NCBI GenBank assembly: GCA_035541475.1
Contig: DATKND010000050.1
Location: 1 to 64,000 of the forward strand
Origin: DASUFZ01 sp035541475
GTDB taxonomy: Bacteria; Myxococcota_A; UBA9160; SMWR01
Direction: 5' to 3'
Length of the DNA: 64,000 bases
Shown: piece after piece, positions 17,104 through 25,795 of the stretch
Layout of the letters: every line of letters begins with the position of its first letter
Position numbering within the stretch: position 1 is the stretch's first letter
Translations under genes and position numbers: made by a program
The notes under the pieces: generated by a model
The model's input: only the letters and a program-made list of their open reading frames with translations
What the model was told of the DNA's origin: nothing
Database searches by the model: none

Positions 17104-18585
17104 TCACCCGGTGCTGCGCTCGACGAATCCGCGCCATCCCGGATGGGGCGCGAACGCGCGTGTCGATGTGATGTCGTCCAGCTTGCGGCGGCTCGGCTCG
17201 AGGCGGTCGGCGTCGATCTCGAAGACCTCGACGTCGTCCGGCGATCGCACCGCCGTGATGCGTAGCGCCGTATCGCCCATCGTCTGCGCGAGCTTCGGAA
17301 GGCGGCTCTCGTCGAAGCCCATCAGCCGGACGCAGGCGAGATCGGCTGCGATCGGATCACAAGCTGCGACGATCGCGCCCAGCGGGACGTCGCCGGGCGA
17401 GAGCGGACCATCCCCCTCGCCCGCGACGACGCCGTCGACGACGCTCAGCACGCGGCGCACGGGCTCCGGCGCGTCGAAGTGCTGACCCGAGCGGGTGCTG
17501 TAGTAGAGGCAGCGGTTCAGATCGACGCACATGCGCCAGGTGGTGCGGTTGCCGTGCCAGTTCCCGCTGCGGATGAACTGATCGCCGCGCGCCGCGGTCT
17601 CGAGGCGCCGGATGAACCGCACGAGGCGCACGCCGATGCCGCGCGAGAGGAGGTGGCGCGCCAGCTCCGTGGCGCGGCTGCGCACGCGGTCGAGGGCCCT
17701 TGCGCCCGGGAACTCGTCGCCGCCTTCGTCGATCGATCCTACGCAATGATGCGGCAGCAGGTTCTTGTCGCCGTTGATGCCAACCATGTTCTTCAGGGCC
17801 AGGGTCACGCCGGTCTTCTTGTGGGTCTTGAGCTTCGGGAGGTTCAGGATCAGATCGGCCGACAACACCGTCTCCGACAGCAGGTATTCGTGGTGGCCGT
17901 TCGTGTGGTGGAGGGTCGTGGGGCCGGGATCGTAGTCGGCTCCGCGGAAGCGCCGCGGATCGAGGCCCGAGCTCTCGAAGCAGCTGCGCCTCTCGAGGTC
18001 CACGAGCCGGTAGCCCCGCGGATCGCCCGGCAGCGAGCGCCGCTCCACCACGACGCCGTCGCGGTAGCGTACCTCCTCGCGGCGCAGGTCGATGATGTCG
18101 AGGGAGCGCCCGAGGGTCGTGGTGTAGAAGTCGACGAGCCTGTCCAGGCCTGCGAGCTCGCGGATGCGCGAGAAGTCGCAGTCGTGCTGAGGCGCCTCCG
18201 CGAGTGTGACCGAGCCCTCCGTCCCCGCCGCGAGGAATGCGTAGTCGGCGAGGGCGCGCACGACGGAGCCGTGAGTGATCACGGACTCGAGGCTCGCTCC
18301 AGCGTGGGGGTTCCAGTGGCGGATGAAGTTCGGCTTGAGGACGATCGAGCTTCCGCGCGCGACCAGATCGCCGAGGGGATTCCAGAACTCGGAGCCGAAG
18401 CGCGCCGCGTCGAGGCCGAGGCCGTAGAGCGCAGCGCGGACCGCCGCGTAGACGTGATTCGGCGGACCGTTGCCCGCGCGATCGCCGAACAACGGGGCGA
18501 GCTCCGGCCACGCCTTGCCAGGCCCGTAGGGCGCCTCGAGCCCGCGATAGTGCCGGAGCGTTCGTGCGAGACCCACGCGAATCAC
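17104..18585 (-). CDS. DUF362 domain-containing protein
   Basis: 493 residues. A DUF362 core is evident from VLKPNFIRHWNPHAG, LILNLPKLKTHKKTGVTLAL and KNMVGINGDKNLLPHH, ending with a CDPIAADLACVRLMGF block. No ferredoxin-type cysteine motif is present, unlike the DUF362-ferredoxin fusions. The biochemical function of DUF362 is not established; members recur in exopolysaccharide and cofactor loci. The GTG start at 18585 overlaps the upstream asnB stop (GTGA), so only the region downstream of that start is counted. It sits inside the exosortase operon and probably helps build or modify the same polymer. Confidence 0.75.
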   Translation of the reverse strand: MIRVGLARTLRHYRGLEAPYGPGKAWPELAPLFGDRAGNGPPNHVYAAVRAALYGLGLDAARFGSEFWNPLGDLVARGSSIVLKPNFIRHWNPHAGASLESVITHGSVVRALADYAFLAAGTEGSVTLAEAPQHDCDFSRIRELAGLDRLVDFYTTTLGRSLDIIDLRREEVRYRDGVVVERRSLPGDPRGYRLVDLERRSCFESSGLDPRRFRGADYDPGPTTLHHTNGHHEYLLSETVLSADLILNLPKLKTHKKTGVTLALKNMVGINGDKNLLPHHCVGSIDEGGDEFPGARALDRVRSRATELARHLLSRGIGVRLVRFIRRLETAARGDQFIRSGNWHGNRTTWRMCVDLNRCLYYSTRSGQHFDAPEPVRRVLSVVDGVVAGEGDGPLSPGDVPLGAIVAACDPIAADLACVRLMGFDESRLPKLAQTMGDTALRITAVRSPDDVEVFEIDADRLEPSRRKLDDITSTRAFAPHPGWRGFVERSTG

Positions 18586-20507
18586 GTGGTTGCTCGAGCG
18601 AGGTTGGGCGCAGGCGGATCGATGAACATCCTGCACCAGAGCTCGATGCAGATCATCGCGAAGATGGTATAGGCGGCGTCGACCTTGCGGGCATCGTTCT
18701 GGAGGACGAGCCGGTGCACGGCGTCCGGGTCGAACAGGCCGCGCGCACGAAGGGACTGCGGCGACAGGACCTCTTCCACCAGGAACCGGAGCTGGTTGCG
18801 CAGCCAGTATCGCAGCGGCGCCCCGAAGCCGGTCTTCTCGCGCCGCAGCACCTCGTGCGGCAGGTAGGGCTGCATCGCCTGTCGCAGGATCCACTTGCCG
18901 ACGCGGCCGCGCTGCTTGTACGCGATCGGCAGGCGCGCCACCAGCTCGACGAGCTCCCGGTCGAGGAAGGGAACGCGCACCTCCACGCCGTTGGCCATCG
19001 ACATCTTGTCGACGTAGTTCAGGTTGTGGTCGGCTAGGAAGAACTTGGCCTCGAGGTACAGCATGCGGTGGAGCGGCGGCACGCCCGAGCCGAGTCGAGC
19101 GATCGCCTCGTCCACCAGGTCGCGGTGCGAAGCCGCGAGCTCGTGGCGAAGGTCAGCGCCGAACAACGGCTCGAGCAGGCGCGGTGAAATCCAATGGAAG
19201 TAGCTCTCGATGCGGGCGTCGCCTTCGAGGTCCGCATAGCGCAACGCCTTCGCGAACCGGCGGCGCAGCTCGCTCGTCGGATGGATGGCATCCGACAGCT
19301 GGCGCAGCTTCACGCGAATCGGATCCGGCAGCCACGACCACCAGGGCTCCAGCATCAGCGCGTGGTGACGGCGGTAGCCGGTGAAGATGTCATCGCCGCC
19401 GGCGCCCGAGAGCAGCACCTTGATGCCGTGCTCGCGCGCGAGCTTCGTGATGTAGAGCGCGTTGATCGGGGCGGGATCCGCCTGGGGCTCGTCGAGGTGG
19501 AAGAGCATGCGCGACAGATCGTCCACCATCTCGGGCCCGACCCAGATGGTGTTGAGGTCTACGCCGAGGTGCCGGGCCACCTGCTCCGCATAGGGCAGGT
19601 CCGCGGCCATGCCTTCGATCCGCGCCTCGGGGCTCCGGAAGCCGATCGTGAAGCACTGGAGCCGCGTGCCGAGGCGCCGCTGCGCTAGCGCGACGATGCT
19701 GCTCGAGTCGAGGCCGCCGGACAGGAATGCGCCGACGGGCACGTCGGCGACGAGCTGGCGCTCGACCGCGCGCGTCAGGTACTTACGCGTCTGCACCACG
19801 ACGTCGCCGATCGGCCAGTCCAACGTCGACTGCTCGTAGGGCAGGTCGTAGAAGCGGAAATGCTCCTGCACGCGCCCGTCGCGGACGCGGAGCGCAAAGC
19901 CCGGCTGGAGCTTCCGCACGGAGCGCAGCATGGTGCGCGGCGAAGGGCACCAGAGAAAGAGCATGTGATCGCGCACGGCCTGTGCCTCGAGCGAGCGATC
20001 CAGGGTCGACTCCTGGAGCAGCGCCTTCAGCTCGCTGGCGAAGAGGAGACCTCGCGGCGTCTCGGCGTAGTAGAGCGGCTTCACCCCGAAGCCGTCGCGC
20101 GCCACCCACAGCTCGCCGTTGCGCGTGTCGTAGAGCGCGAACGCATAGATGCCGTTTAGCCGCTCCAGCATCTTGGCGCCGTCGCGGAGGAACAGGTTCA
20201 GCAACACCTCGGTGTCGCTATGCGAACGGAAGCCATAGCCGTCGGTGACGAGCTCGCTCCGCAGCTCGCGGTAGTTGTAGATCTCGCCGTTGTAGACGAT
20301 CGCGACCGTCTCGGTTGCGTCCCACATCGGCTGGTGTCCGCGCGGCGAGAGGTCGATGATCGAGAGCCTGCGGTGCGCGAGACCCGTCCGGGTCCGAGAA
20401 TCGAACCAGACACCCGCGTCGTCGGGTCCGCGGTGCGCGATCGCGTCGTTCATGCGCTTGAGCAGGGCGGGATCGTAGTCCCCCTGGAAGCCGGCGATGC
20501 CGCACAC
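18582..20507 (-). CDS. asnB: asparagine synthetase-type amidotransferase, copy 2 (exosortase-locus type)
   Basis: 641 residues from a GTG at 20507, two bases after the upstream stop. The class II amidotransferase domain starts MCGIAGFQG, with HRGPDDAGVW, LAHRRLSIIDLS and YNGEIYNY. The synthetase domain has FLSGGLDSSSIVALAQ and LLSGAGGDDIFTGY. All catalytic features are present. It keeps the family consensus more closely than the copy at 3679. XrtA/PEP-CTERM loci commonly carry one such amidotransferase, thought to amidate a glycan substituent; this fits that pattern. It lies between an AMP-ligase and the DUF362 gene. Confidence 0.9.
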   Translation of the reverse strand: MCGIAGFQGDYDPALLKRMNDAIAHRGPDDAGVWFDSRTRTGLAHRRLSIIDLSPRGHQPMWDATETVAIVYNGEIYNYRELRSELVTDGYGFRSHSDTEVLLNLFLRDGAKMLERLNGIYAFALYDTRNGELWVARDGFGVKPLYYAETPRGLLFASELKALLQESTLDRSLEAQAVRDHMLFLWCPSPRTMLRSVRKLQPGFALRVRDGRVQEHFRFYDLPYEQSTLDWPIGDVVVQTRKYLTRAVERQLVADVPVGAFLSGGLDSSSIVALAQRRLGTRLQCFTIGFRSPEARIEGMAADLPYAEQVARHLGVDLNTIWVGPEMVDDLSRMLFHLDEPQADPAPINALYITKLAREHGIKVLLSGAGGDDIFTGYRRHHALMLEPWWSWLPDPIRVKLRQLSDAIHPTSELRRRFAKALRYADLEGDARIESYFHWISPRLLEPLFGADLRHELAASHRDLVDEAIARLGSGVPPLHRMLYLEAKFFLADHNLNYVDKMSMANGVEVRVPFLDRELVELVARLPIAYKQRGRVGKWILRQAMQPYLPHEVLRREKTGFGAPLRYWLRNQLRFLVEEVLSPQSLRARGLFDPDAVHRLVLQNDARKVDAAYTIFAMICIELWCRMFIDPPAPNLARATT

Positions 20508-20509
20508 GC

Positions 20510-21973
20510 TCAGCTCCTCCCACCCGGCGCGGCGACGACAGGCTTGCGGGTCCAGGCGTACGCGGGATGCAGGCGCTCGATTCGCCCGACTCTCGATTTG
20601 ACCGCGCGGAACTTGCCGTTCGGCTCGCGCGGGATCTCCTCGACCAGCTTCACCTCGATTGCGATCTCGTTGCCGAGGCGGGCCCGCATCTCCTTCAGCA
20701 GCTGGCGCTCGGACGCGCTCGAGTAGCTCGCCCGCGGCACCAGCAGGACGCGCACCGACGCGGCGCTCTCCTGCACGATCTGCGCCTCCGCGACCTCGAG
20801 CTGCGCCTTGAAGATGTGATCGACGCGGCCGATCAGGCGGCCGTCGGGCGTCAGCACGTAGTCCTCCACGCGGCCGTCGACCTGCAGGAAGGCCGGTCCG
20901 GCGCGGCCGCACGGGCACGGCTGCTTCGACAACGTCCCGACGTCGCCGATGCGGTAGCGGAACATCGGCGTCGCGTGCGAGGACAGCCCCGTGCAGAGCA
21001 GCGCGCCAGACAGGCGACCCTCGCTCTCCTCGGTCGCCTCGACCTCGACGATGCAGAACTCCATGTCGACGTGCAGCAAACCGACCTCGCATTCCGTCAT
21101 CGAGACGACCTTCTCGCTGACTCCGTAGCGGTCGCGAATGGGCGCCGAGAACGCCATCTCGATCGTCTCGCGCTGGAACGCGAGCAGGGACTCCGAGGAG
21201 GTGAACACGGCCTGGATGCGTCCGGGCGGCAGCGGATCGCCTTCCGCGAGCATCTGGAGCGCGACCAGGTGGATCGCAGACGGATACCCCTCGACGTAGA
21301 TGGCCGGCAGAGTGCGCACCGCCCGCGTGTAGCTGCGCAGGTTGGCGGGCGTCATGTGAAAGATCGAGAAGAGCGTCCGGTGGTCGTAGGCGCTGTGCCG
21401 CCAGAAGGGCGGTGCCAACTGCCGGAAGGGGACCACGATGTTGCCGTTGAAAGTCAGGTTCGCAGCGTCGGGGCCCGGCACGCCGCAGGCGCGGCGCATG
21501 CGCCAGGAGACCGCGTATTCCTCGGCGAGCGTCTCGGGGGTGTTCCAGAGCGGCAGCGCGGTCCCCGTGGTGCCGCTGGTGCGGCCGCGTAGCAACCGCC
21601 GGCGCGCCACGTCGCGCGCGAGGAACACCTCAGGCTGGTCGCCGTACTCGCGTTTCTCGAGCGGCGGGATGCGCGAGAGCGTCTCGGCGATCGCCTTCTG
21701 GGGGTCGCGCGCGTCGGACGGCTCGGGCAGATCGCGGTAGTACGGCACGCAGGCGCGCGCGCGGCGCACCAGCTCGTCGAGGCGCTCGCGCTGCAGTTCC
21801 AGCAGACGCTCGAGCGGCCAATGGATCGTCTCCTCCCAGCGCGCCAGGACCCTGTGGAAGTGGGCGTTGAAGCGCGAGCGGAAGCGCGCGTATCCGGCTG
21901 CACTGCAAACCAGGTTTTGCGCGAAGATGGGCAGAGTGGTGTAGATGGCGTCGTATAGCTTCAAGGGCGGCAC
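20510..21973 (-). CDS. PaaK/CapK-type AMP-forming ligase
   Basis: 487 residues. The adenylate-forming motif is GRTSGTTGTALPLWNT, followed by YVEGYPSAIHLVALQML, DRYGVSEKV and CRCG-type spacing in KQPCPCGRAGPAFLQVDGRVED before the small C-terminal domain. This is the phenylacetate-CoA ligase/CapK family, found in many capsule and exosortase loci, where it may activate an acid for attachment to a sugar. The substrate is unknown. It lies 20 nt downstream of epsI and 2 nt before the amidotransferase start, so ligase and amidotransferase are probably co-translated and might form an activate-then-amidate pair. Confidence 0.82.
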   Translation of the reverse strand: MPPLKLYDAIYTTLPIFAQNLVCSAAGYARFRSRFNAHFHRVLARWEETIHWPLERLLELQRERLDELVRRARACVPYYRDLPEPSDARDPQKAIAETLSRIPPLEKREYGDQPEVFLARDVARRRLLRGRTSGTTGTALPLWNTPETLAEEYAVSWRMRRACGVPGPDAANLTFNGNIVVPFRQLAPPFWRHSAYDHRTLFSIFHMTPANLRSYTRAVRTLPAIYVEGYPSAIHLVALQMLAEGDPLPPGRIQAVFTSSESLLAFQRETIEMAFSAPIRDRYGVSEKVVSMTECEVGLLHVDMEFCIVEVEATEESEGRLSGALLCTGLSSHATPMFRYRIGDVGTLSKQPCPCGRAGPAFLQVDGRVEDYVLTPDGRLIGRVDHIFKAQLEVAEAQIVQESAASVRVLLVPRASYSSASERQLLKEMRARLGNEIAIEVKLVEEIPREPNGKFRAVKSRVGRIERLHPAYAWTRKPVVAAPGGRS

Positions 21974-21993
21974 ACCACGCCAGGTCGGTCGAT

Positions 21994-22656
21994 TCAGTTC
22001 GGTATGTAGGGCGGAAGCTGGGGGAGCACCTGGAGAGCGAGGTCGCGGAAGTCTCGATCGGCGCGCGGCTCGTCGTCTTCGCGCTCGAGCGGGATGGTGA
22101 AGCGCACCAGCGCGCCGTCGGTCCTGCCGTGCAACGCGCGGTCGTAGCCGACGTACAGAATCTTCTTCCAGTCCTCCGACACCACACGGCCTTGTGTCTG
22201 GTACCAGTAGTAGACGACCTGCCGCGCCTTGCCGCGAGCGATCACGAGACGCTTCACGTGCGCGTTCGGCTGGGGCAGGCCGGGCAGGTCGAGCGGCACG
22301 GTGCGTGAGTCGATGATGTCCCAGCCCGAGCCCGGCAGGCAGTGCGCCGGCGGGTGGATCGAGTTCTCGCCCGAGCCGCCGCCCTCCTCGCGGATCTGGG
22401 TCGCGTGGTAGCCGACGTAGAGCGACACGAGCTCGTGACTGGGGTCCTGGTAGTCGCAGATCAGGTAGTCGGTCGCGCCGAGGTTCTCGAGCACCGCCGG
22501 CTCGAGTGACTGCTTCTGATCGCAGCGCCAGTCGCCGAACTCCATCGGGAAGCTCGCGAAGGTGGTGCGCGGCGGGATCACCGCCTGCCGGGCCATGAAG
22601 TGATAGATGTAGAAATTCAGGGCCAGGAAGGCGATCGCGACGGCGAGGCGCGTCAT
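21994..22656 (-). CDS. epsI: EpsI, exosortase-associated protein
   Basis: 220 residues. An N-terminal membrane segment (LAVAIAFLALNFYIYHF) precedes a periplasmic EpsI (methanolan biosynthesis) domain. Typical motifs are FPMEFGDWRC, YVGYHATQ and HPPAHCLPGSGW, whose Cys is the family hallmark, then VYYWYQTQGR. EpsI occurs either fused to the exosortase or beside it; here it is separate and its ATG overlaps the exosortase stop (ATGA). The role is not established but it is tied to exosortase function and exopolysaccharide production. Confidence 0.92.
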   Translation of the reverse strand: MTRLAVAIAFLALNFYIYHFMARQAVIPPRTTFASFPMEFGDWRCDQKQSLEPAVLENLGATDYLICDYQDPSHELVSLYVGYHATQIREEGGGSGENSIHPPAHCLPGSGWDIIDSRTVPLDLPGLPQPNAHVKRLVIARGKARQVVYYWYQTQGRVVSEDWKKILYVGYDRALHGRTDGALVRFTIPLEREDDEPRADRDFRDLALQVLPQLPPYIPN

Positions 22657-23555
22657 GCCGCGAACCGCCGCGCCGCGGGCGGCTTCGGCTGCGGCCACAG
22701 CCAGGCGAGCAGGCGCGCCTCGATCAGGAGCAGGCCGAAGGCGAGGCCGAAGGTGAAGAAGCCCTCGGTCTGGTGGATCACGCCCTCGGCCATGTCCGGC
22801 CCGTAGCGGTAGGTGAGCGCCGCGGTCAAGAGCACGCGGAAGGCGTTCACGAGCACGGCGATCGGCAGCGTCGATGCGACCAGGATGAGCCGCTCGCCCC
22901 ACGTCTTGCGGAAGAAGTAGGCGAAGACGACGCCGAGCGTGCCAAGAGCCATCAGCGAGCGCAGGCCGCTGCAGGCCTGTGCGACGAAGAGCGGAGCGTT
23001 CGGCAGGTGGATGATGTTTCCCTCGCGCAATACGGGCTCGCCGAGCAGCTGCAGCGTCTTCACCGCGAGGTCGGCCGCGAGCAGCTGGAGCGGGAACGCG
23101 ATCACGTTCACGAGCGACTGCGGCAGCGGCACCATCAGGAACAGGAAGCACAGCGGGAAGGCCAGGATCCGGAAGATTTTCCGGCCGAGCAGCAGGAGCA
23201 CCAGCCCGATCAGGGTCAGAACGAAGCCGGTTCGCATCGACATCAGCTCGACGCCGAGCCGACCGACGGCGAGCGCGAGCGCGCCGAGCGAGAGCGGGAC
23301 CAGGCCCCACCACGACGGCTCGATCGGCGCCCGCTCGAGCGCGCGTCGACGCTCCCACGCGAAGTACACCGCGAGCGGCGCGATCACGAACCCGTGCGAG
23401 TAGTCCGGGACGGCCCGCCAGTGCAGGACCATGTAGTAGAGGACCGGCGCGTAGACCGCGACCGCGAGGACGCACGTCCCCACCGCGCTCGCCACGGCAA
23501 AGCGGCGCGCGCCGCCCAGCGATGCGACGGCGGGAGACCCGACCTCGGTCGTCAC
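22653..23555 (-). CDS. exosortase (Xrt), transpeptidase-type membrane protease
   Basis: 300 residues, about eight membrane helices. The three catalytic residues of the exosortase/archaeosortase family are visible: Cys195 in QACSGLRSL, Arg240 in NAFRV and His261 in HQTEGFF. Exosortases cut C-terminal PEP-CTERM-like anchors and are linked to export with exopolysaccharide. The subclass (XrtA, XrtD or other) cannot be settled by eye; the MVPLP segment and separate EpsI are compatible with more than one. GTG start at 23555, 10 nt after the DUF5989 stop, with AGGAA upstream. No obvious PEP-CTERM substrate is encoded in this window. Confidence 0.93.
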   Translation of the reverse strand: MTTEVGSPAVASLGGARRFAVASAVGTCVLAVAVYAPVLYYMVLHWRAVPDYSHGFVIAPLAVYFAWERRRALERAPIEPSWWGLVPLSLGALALAVGRLGVELMSMRTGFVLTLIGLVLLLLGRKIFRILAFPLCFLFLMVPLPQSLVNVIAFPLQLLAADLAVKTLQLLGEPVLREGNIIHLPNAPLFVAQACSGLRSLMALGTLGVVFAYFFRKTWGERLILVASTLPIAVLVNAFRVLLTAALTYRYGPDMAEGVIHQTEGFFTFGLAFGLLLIEARLLAWLWPQPKPPAARRFAA

Positions 23556-23565
23556 AGGGTTCCTG

Positions 23566-23739
23566 TCAGAAGAGGGCGTAGATGAATGGTGCGACGGCGG
23601 ACCCCTCCGTGAGCACGATCAGCACCGAGAGGAGCAGCATCGTGACCACGATGGGTCCGAGCCACCACTTCTTGCGCACGCGCATGAAGGCCCAGAGCTC
23701 GCTGAAGATCGACGAACGGTTGCCGCCAGCCTTTGCCAT
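23566..23739 (-). CDS. DUF5989 family single-pass membrane micro-protein
   Basis: 57 residues. It begins MAKAGGNRSSIFSELWAFMR, then has VRKKWW, one membrane helix (IVVTMLLLSVLIVL) and ends TEGSAVAPFIYALF. The RKKWWL..P..hydrophobic..GSAVAPFIY pattern is that of DUF5989, a tiny family that travels with NodU-type carbamoyltransferases and SxtJ-like proteins. A GAGGAGA ribosome site precedes the ATG. It lies between the carbamoyltransferase and exosortase genes on one transcript. Function unknown; a membrane tether or helper for the carbamoyltransferase is an inference. Confidence 0.82.
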   Translation of the reverse strand: MAKAGGNRSSIFSELWAFMRVRKKWWLGPIVVTMLLLSVLIVLTEGSAVAPFIYALF

Positions 23740-23776
23740 GTCCTGTCTCCTCGTGCCGGCGTGGCCGGCGAGTGGT

Positions 23777-25516
23777 TCAGTCGAGCTCGTACAGCTCGCG
23801 CCAGTCTATGTCCTCGTGCAGCTCCGGCTGCTCCTCTTTTCGGAGGATCTGGTTGCCGAGCACGAGCACGTCCATGTTCGTTCGCATGAAGCAGAGATAC
23901 GCGTCCTGGGGCGTGCACACGATCGGCTCGCCGCGCACGTTGAAGGAGGTGTTGATCAGCACCGGGCAGCCCGTCTGGCGGTCGAACTCCTCGAGCAGGC
24001 CGTGGAAGACGGGATGCTGCTCGGGTCGCACGGTCTGGAGCCGCGCCGAGTTGTCGACGTGGGTGACGGCCGGGATGTCGCGGCCCGCCTTGACCGGGCA
24101 GACCAGGAGCATGTAGGGGCTCTCGCGATCGATCTCGAACCACTCCGACGCCTTCTCCGCGAGCACCGCCGGCGCGAACGGCCGGAAGCTCTCGCGGAAC
24201 TTGATCTTCAGGTTGACGCGCTGCCAGTTCTCGCGGTTGCGCGCGTCGGCGAGGATCGAGCGGGCGCCGAGCGATCGCGGTCCCCACTCCATGCGGCCCT
24301 GGAGCCAGCCGACCACGGCCTGCTCCTCGTGCAGGCAGCGCGCCGTCTCGCGGATCATCTCGCTCTGCGAGAGCGTCCGATAGGGGAGCTTGCGCGCGTC
24401 GAGGAACTTGCGGATCGAGGCGTCGGAGTACTCCGGTCCCCAGAAGGCGTGGTCCATGCGGAAGGCGCGCGGCTTGCCGAGCACCGCGTTGTGCGCGAAG
24501 AGCGCGGCGCCGAGCGCGCCGCCCGCGTCACCCGCCGCGGGCTGCACCCACAGCTCCTCGAAGGGTCCCTCGCGAACGATGCGGCCGTTGGCGACACAGT
24601 TCAGCGCCACGCCGCCGGCCATGCACAGATTGCGCATCCCGGTGCGGGTGTGGAGATCGCGCACCATCCGCAGCACGATCTCCTCCGTGACCTTCTGGAT
24701 CGACGCCGCCATGTCCCAGTGGAACTGCTCCATCTTGCTCTCCATCGGGCGCACCGGGTGCCCGAAGAGCGCGGCGAAGCGGTCGTTGGTCATGGTGAGA
24801 CCGTAGTCGTAGGCGAAGTACTTCATGTTGAGCCGGAACGACCCGTCCTCGCGCAGATCGACGAGCTCCTCGAAGATCTTGTCGACGTATACGGGCTTCC
24901 CGTACGGCGCGGCGCCCATGACCTTGTACTCGGCGCTGTTCACCTTGAAGCCGAGGTAGTACGTGAATGCGCTGTAGAGCAGACCGAGCGAGTGCGGGAA
25001 GCGGATCTCCCTGGAGAGCTCGAACGAGTTGCCGCGCCCGATGCCCTGCGTGGTCGTCGCCCACTCGCCGACGCCGTCACAGGTGAGGATCGCCGCTTCC
25101 TCGAACGGGGAGGGCAGGAAGGCGGAGGCGGCGTGCGACTGGTGGTGCTCGGCGAAGAGCACTTCGCCGCGGTAGCCGAGGTCGTGGCCGATCGCGCGCG
25201 GGATCCAGAGCTTCTCCTTGAGCCAGATCGGGACCGACTTCGCGAAGGAGGGCAGCGAGCGCGGGAAGGTCGCGATGTAGGTCATCAGGATGCGCTCGAG
25301 CTTCACGAAGGGCTTGTCGTAGAAGACGACGTAGTCGAGGTCGTTCATCTCGATGCCCGCGACCTCGAGGCAGTAGCGGACCGCCTGCACCGGCATCGCC
25401 GGGTCGTGGCGCTTGCGCGTGAAGCGCTCCTCGTGGGCGGCGGCGACGAGCACGCCGTCTCGCAGCAGCGCCGCCGCCGAGTCGTGATAGAACGCGGAGA
25501 TTCCAAGGATGTGCAC
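23777..25516 (-). CDS. O-carbamoyltransferase, NodU/CmcH family, copy 2
   Basis: 579 residues. Opens MHILGISAFYHDSAAALL, with FAEHHQSHAASAFLPSPF, CDGVGEWATTT, GGVALNCVANGRI and GWLQGRMEWGPRSLGARSI in order, then LINTSFNVRGEPIV. These are the metal/carbamoyl-phosphate and YrdC-like elements of the family, and it is full length. GTG start at 25516 with AAAGGA 7 nt upstream. It is flanked by the SxtJ-like and DUF5989 small membrane proteins, a recurrent trio. It probably carbamoylates a hydroxyl of the exopolysaccharide or its lipid-linked precursor. Confidence 0.92.
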   Translation of the reverse strand: MHILGISAFYHDSAAALLRDGVLVAAAHEERFTRKRHDPAMPVQAVRYCLEVAGIEMNDLDYVVFYDKPFVKLERILMTYIATFPRSLPSFAKSVPIWLKEKLWIPRAIGHDLGYRGEVLFAEHHQSHAASAFLPSPFEEAAILTCDGVGEWATTTQGIGRGNSFELSREIRFPHSLGLLYSAFTYYLGFKVNSAEYKVMGAAPYGKPVYVDKIFEELVDLREDGSFRLNMKYFAYDYGLTMTNDRFAALFGHPVRPMESKMEQFHWDMAASIQKVTEEIVLRMVRDLHTRTGMRNLCMAGGVALNCVANGRIVREGPFEELWVQPAAGDAGGALGAALFAHNAVLGKPRAFRMDHAFWGPEYSDASIRKFLDARKLPYRTLSQSEMIRETARCLHEEQAVVGWLQGRMEWGPRSLGARSILADARNRENWQRVNLKIKFRESFRPFAPAVLAEKASEWFEIDRESPYMLLVCPVKAGRDIPAVTHVDNSARLQTVRPEQHPVFHGLLEEFDRQTGCPVLINTSFNVRGEPIVCTPQDAYLCFMRTNMDVLVLGNQILRKEEQPELHEDIDWRELYELD

Positions 25517-25540
25517 GCGGGCGTCCTTTCTCGCGGGCGA

Positions 25541-25795
25541 TCAGGTCTGCAGCTTCGCGCGTTCGAGGTCCGGCGGCGACGACTCGGCATCGCGCCAGGC
25601 GGTCCGGCCTCGATCGAGCTGTCGCTTGTCCAGGTAGTCGGCCCCGCTGAGCCGCGAGAAGGCCGAGATGGGACCCATGAGGAAGAAGTAGAAGAAGGCG
25701 AGCAGCACCACCGTCTGGATGCCACCGAAACGGCCGGCGATCGCCATCCAGCCCTGGTATAGGCGCGTCTGGGACAGGCGCTTCAACACGCTCAT
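25541..25795 (-). CDS. small SxtJ-like membrane protein
   Basis: 84 residues. Two hydrophobic stretches (YQGWMAIAGRFG then IQTVVLLAFFYFFLMGPISAF) are followed by a charged cytoplasmic tail with DYLDKRQLDRGRTAWRDAE. Size, membrane layout and place directly before a carbamoyltransferase resemble SxtJ-family proteins, although it is shorter than usual and the sequence match is only partial. It is the first gene of the 13-gene minus-strand operon, so the operon promoter should lie just to its right. Function unknown. Confidence 0.6.
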   Translation of the reverse strand: MSVLKRLSQTRLYQGWMAIAGRFGGIQTVVLLAFFYFFLMGPISAFSRLSGADYLDKRQLDRGRTAWRDAESSPPDLERAKLQT

